Positions 5,149 through 7,362 of a stretch of DNA of 7,362 bases are shown piece by piece; position 1 is the stretch's first letter; the number at the start of each line of letters is the position of its first letter. The DNA is from an uncultured Nocardiopsis sp. (GTDB lineage Bacteria; Actinomycetota; Actinomycetes; Streptosporangiales; Streptosporangiaceae). A program made the position numbers and the translations under genes. Location: contig CALGOD010001019.1 of the NCBI GenBank assembly GCA_937957845.1, positions 1 to 7,362 of the forward strand. The letters run 5' to 3'. Below the pieces are notes generated by a model. The model was not told where the DNA came from. It did no database searches and saw only the letters and a list, made by a program, of their open reading frames with translations.

Positions 5149-6426
5149 CTAGTGTTCGGTGAGCTTGTCGGAGGGGCCGTCGACCTCCTCGAACTCGAAC
5201 TTGAGCGCCTCCACGCAGCGCTCGTACTTGGCCCTCATCTCGGTTTCGTCCTCGGCACCGATGACGATCTTGGCGAGTTCGTAGCTGTAGCTGTCCTGGG
5301 CCTGCAACTGGGAGAGCCGCTCGCCCTCGCCGGGGACGATCGTGATCTTCACGCCGGGCAGGGACTCCTCCAGTTCGGCCACCTCCTCCGCGGTGGGGAC
5401 GCGCCGGACCACGCCGTCGTCGAAGCGCCGGTAGTACCACTCCGCCGCCACCTGGAACTCACCGCGGGCGTCGGAGGGCAGGGCCGGGTCCTGCCCGAAG
5501 GCCAGTCGCAGCATGCGTTCGTGGTTGGAGACGCCGTCCACCATCTCGAAGAGCTCGGCGTGGGACTGGGAGTGGCGGGTGTTGATCTCCAGGACGTTGA
5601 GACCGTCCTCGACCGGGTCGTGGAAGAACTCGATGCTGAAGGTGGCGTTGTCGATGCCCATGTGTCCGATGGTCCTGACCGCCACCTCACGCATGCGCCG
5701 ACACACCTCCTCGGGAAGCTCCGAGGGGTACTGGTGGCGCAGGAACACCGAGCTGCCGGGGTAGTCGACCGAGTCCAGGACCCCGTAGACCACGACCTCG
5801 CCCTTGTACACATAACCCTCGACCGCGGCCTGGACCCCGTGCAGGGCCGCCTCCGCCAAGGCCATGCCGCCGCCCACCGAGGAGATCTCCTCGGGCAGGT
5901 CGACGCGGTCCAGGATCTGCTCGAAGGGGCGTCCGATGCGGCCGACGCCCTGGCGCAGGCGTGTCACGGCCGCGTGGAAGGTCTCGTCGTCGTCGACCCG
6001 GTAGGCGAGTTCGGAGGAGGCCGACTTCACCGGCTTGAGCCACATGGGGTAGTCGACGTTCTTGGGGGGAGAGGGTCTGTCCTCGTTCAGGTCGACGAGT
6101 GCGAAGGGCGGGTACTCGTCGATGACCTCGCTCTGCAGCAGTCTGCTCCAGTACTTGTGCTCGCACCTGACGAAGGAGTCCAGGGAGGAGGAGGGGAGTC
6201 CACGGCGGGAGCACAGGATGGGTACGAGGAGGGTGACCGGGAAGTCCCAGTAGCCGACGATGGCGTCGACGCCGCCGTCGAAGTCGTCCAGAATCCTCTC
6301 CGCCTTGGTCAGTAACTCCTCGATGTCCACCTCGCCGACCTGGAGTTCCTCCAGGGTCAGCAGCTGGTGGAATCGGGAGTTCTGGCCGGTCGGCGTCCTG
6401 CGCGGGACCCGTGCCCACCACGTCAA
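5149..6426 (-). CDS. ATP-grasp ligase-like protein (425 aa, unusual 5' end)
   Basis: ATP-grasp enzymes activate a carboxylate as acyl phosphate and join it to an amine, thiol or other nucleophile. Supporting motifs: PMWLKPVKSASSE (127-139), with a Lys (131 or 134) for ATP phosphates; VEGYVYKGEVVVYGV (202-216), the strand carrying the nucleotide-hinge region; and FSIEFF (263-268) with LEINTRHSQSH (279-289), where Glu266, Glu280 and Asn282 are the likely Mg ligands. Residues about 15-100 would be the pre-ATP-grasp part and 310-425 a C-terminal extension. The only usable in-frame start is TTG at 6426, since the frame upstream to a stop near 6585 holds no ATG or GTG. The nearest Shine-Dalgarno-like run (minus strand, about 6451-6444) is 17 nt away, which is too far. 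The N-terminus also seems short and Arg-rich for the family. A frameshift, sequence error or unusual initiation is possible. The partner substrates cannot be predicted. Confidence 0.85.
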   Translation of the reverse strand: MTWWARVPRRTPTGQNSRFHQLLTLEELQVGEVDIEELLTKAERILDDFDGGVDAIVGYWDFPVTLLVPILCSRRGLPSSSLDSFVRCEHKYWSRLLQSEVIDEYPPFALVDLNEDRPSPPKNVDYPMWLKPVKSASSELAYRVDDDETFHAAVTRLRQGVGRIGRPFEQILDRVDLPEEISSVGGGMALAEAALHGVQAAVEGYVYKGEVVVYGVLDSVDYPGSSVFLRHQYPSELPEEVCRRMREVAVRTIGHMGIDNATFSIEFFHDPVEDGLNVLEINTRHSQSHAELFEMVDGVSNHERMLRLAFGQDPALPSDARGEFQVAAEWYYRRFDDGVVRRVPTAEEVAELEESLPGVKITIVPGEGERLSQLQAQDSYSYELAKIVIGAEDETEMRAKYERCVEALKFEFEEVDGPSDKLTEH

Positions 6427-6567
6427 ACCGAGGGGAGAGATAGGCCCCCTCCGCCGCCGAGGGGCGCCCCGACACCGGGGGGAGCGGCCGTCTCCGGGGG
6501 TTCGGCGGTCCCGTCCCGCACGGGGAGAGTCCGGTCCCGCCGTCCCCGGGAGCGGCGTCCACCTGCT

Positions 6568-6592
6568 GTTTCGTGCCTGTGGTCACGGGTAG
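6568..6592 (+). promoter_or_regulatory. SigB-like promoter upstream of the 6640 gene
   Basis: GTTT (6568-6571) and GGGTAG (6587-6592) are 15 nt apart, matching the Streptomyces-type general-stress SigB pattern GNNT-N14-16-GGGTAY at all but the final base. The -10-like element is 47 bp before the ATG at 6640. Its position in the divergent intergenic region makes it the best promoter candidate in the window. No comparable promoter for the minus-strand block could be picked out. Confidence 0.5.
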
Positions 6593-6639
6593 CTGTGCCC
6601 CTACATCCCGACTCCGGCGAAAAACAGGAGTGAACGTCG

Positions 6640-6996
6640 ATGCACCACGAGAGCACACCCCCGATCGAGGGCTACGAAGGGCTTCCGGTCGCCACGCTTC
6701 AGCACCGCATCCGCTCACTCGACACCGAGCAGATGCGGCGACTCATCGGTTACGAGGAGGGCCACGCCAACCGGACCGGGGTCTTGGAGCTGTTGCGCAA
6801 CCGACTGCACTCCCTGGAAGAGGGGGCCGAGCCCTCGGAAGGGTCACAGGACTTCCAGCCCGAACGCCCCGGACCGCCGACCGGAGGCTCACCGGTGAGC
6901 GCCGACACGGCCGCCCCGGCGTCGAGTCCGCCTCCGCAGGGGGTGCCCAACCAGCCCGCCAAGCCCAAGGGCGACTACCAGCCCGGCGGCCAGTGA
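6640..6996 (+). CDS. Small conserved actinobacterial protein, helical N-terminus and Pro-rich tail (118 aa)
   Basis: The start ATG follows CAGGAG at 9-nt spacing. Residues 11-60 (from GYEGLPVATLQHRIRSL to LLRNRLHSLEEG) form two or three predicted helices. They carry a motif I associate with a small actinobacterial family: LP-x3-L-x2-RIRSL, then a later Y-E-x2-HANR followed by a Leu-rich helix ending RL. Database names for this group are of the DUF type (possibly DUF8129); I am not certain of the number. Residues 65-118 are rich in Pro, Gly and Ser and end in PKGDYQPGGQ, so they are probably disordered. There is no signal peptide or membrane helix. A SigB-like promoter lies upstream and a DUF2267 gene follows 95 bp later. 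A stress-related role is an inference from that promoter only. Confidence 0.8.
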   Translation: MHHESTPPIEGYEGLPVATLQHRIRSLDTEQMRRLIGYEEGHANRTGVLELLRNRLHSLEEGAEPSEGSQDFQPERPGPPTGGSPVSADTAAPASSPPPQGVPNQPAKPKGDYQPGGQ

Positions 6997-7010
6997 AGTG
7001 ACCGGCCGTC

Positions 7011-7037
7011 GCGGCCCGCGCGGGTGACACGGGCCGC
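7011..7037 (+). terminator. Weak hairpin after the 6640 gene
   Basis: An 8-bp GC-only stem (7011-7018 with 7030-7037) and an 11-nt loop lie 15 bp after the stop codon. There is no U-tract, and such stems are frequent by chance in this base composition. It may partly separate the 6640 gene from the 7092 gene. Confidence 0.3.
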
Positions 7038-7091
7038 TCCCGGCGGCCTCGCCCTCCGTGGGGCCGCGGCGGTGGCAGAAGGGAGAGGACC

Positions 7092-7362
7092 ATGCAGCAC
7101 GACGCCTTCATCGGACAGGTACAGGCACGCGCGCACCTGCACAGCAGAGGCGCGGCGGAGGAGGCCACGAGGGCCACGCTGGAGACTCTCGCCGAACGGG
7201 TCGATCCCGGTCTCGGGGAGGACCTCGCCGCCCAGTTGCCGCGTGAGATCGGCGAGAACATGCTCCGGGTGACCCGTCAGACGAAGCAGGGGCCGGGCGC
7301 CGAGAGTTTCGACCAGGAGGAGTTCCTCAGCAGGGTGGCCCAGCGTTCGCACAGCGACCCGC
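7092..7362 (+). CDS. DUF2267 domain protein, N-terminal part (cut by window end)
   Basis: The ATG at 7092 has GGGAGAGG just upstream, and the frame is open to the window edge, giving 90 residues. The sequence has the DUF2267 signature: a helix with F-x2-VQ-x-RAHL (FIGQVQARAHL, 6-16); EEATRATLETLAERV (23-37), where the ERV/ERL segment is characteristic; then DLAAQLPREI (43-52); and a second unit with FDQEEFLSRVAQR (73-85). DUF2267 proteins are small helical actinobacterial proteins of unknown biochemistry, usually of about 130-150 residues and often found near stress or gas-vesicle type genes. The C-terminal part lies beyond the window. It is co-directional with the 6640 gene and may share its SigB-like promoter by read-through. 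Confidence 0.88.
   Translation, partial: MQHDAFIGQVQARAHLHSRGAAEEATRATLETLAERVDPGLGEDLAAQLPREIGENMLRVTRQTKQGPGAESFDQEEFLSRVAQRSHSDP

Noticed and set aside
4246..6315. Long + strand open frame (689 codons) antisense to the ATP-grasp and CocE genes
   Set aside because: It lies opposite two genes with clear family motifs. Its translation is Val/Gly/Asp/His-rich without domain character, as expected for the complementary frame of GC-rich coding DNA.
5687..6718. Minus-strand alternative frame of 343 codons over the ATP-grasp gene
   Set aside because: Its translation is Arg/Pro/Gly-rich without motifs. Only its short segment near 6421 was kept, as a possible frameshifted start for the ATP-grasp gene.

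Overview
The window is very GC-rich with strong third-position G/C bias, AGGAG-type ribosome binding sites and protein families (DUF2267, type I-E CRISPR repeats, CocE/NonD hydrolase, actinobacterial-style P450) typical of a filamentous actinomycete. My best guess is Nocardiopsis or a relative. This is inferred from composition and remembered protein style, not from a search.

Layout: (1) Bases 1-115 are the trailer end of a type I-E CRISPR array: a partial spacer, a 29-nt repeat, a 32-nt spacer and a decayed final 29-nt repeat. (2) Bases 116-495 carry no convincing gene, but hold a long inverted repeat, a 16-bp tandem repeat and a possible stress-sigma promoter leading to a 56-residue acidic protein (496-666, + strand). 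(3) Two perfect hairpins (678-710 and 758-800) separate that gene from a convergent minus-strand block. (4) Minus-strand block, in transcription order: ATP-grasp ligase-like protein (6426-5149), CocE/NonD hydrolase (5133-3109), intergenic hairpin (3058-3090), atypical cytochrome P450 (3007-1634), Csp-type cysteine-rich copper-storage protein (1600-1196), and a one-helix membrane protein with a proline-rich tail (1162-806). (5) After a divergent intergenic region, a + strand pair: a small protein with a conserved N-terminal helical motif and a Pro/Gly-rich tail (6640-6996), and the start of a DUF2267 protein (7092 to the window edge). A good SigB-like promoter precedes the pair.

How the genes may work together: ATP-grasp, CocE hydrolase and P450 are adjacent, co-directional and closely spaced. 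They look like a compact tailoring or ligation pathway (ATP-dependent carboxylate ligation, acyl/ester/amide hydrolysis, haem-dependent oxidation) for an unknown small molecule. The P450 lacks the usual I-helix acid-alcohol threonine and the canonical PERF arginine, so its chemistry may not be standard monooxygenation. The copper-storage and membrane proteins follow at 33-bp gaps and may be co-transcribed. The + strand small genes look like general stress or housekeeping accessory genes. The most interesting part of the window is the five-gene minus-strand block; its product and function cannot be read from the sequence alone.
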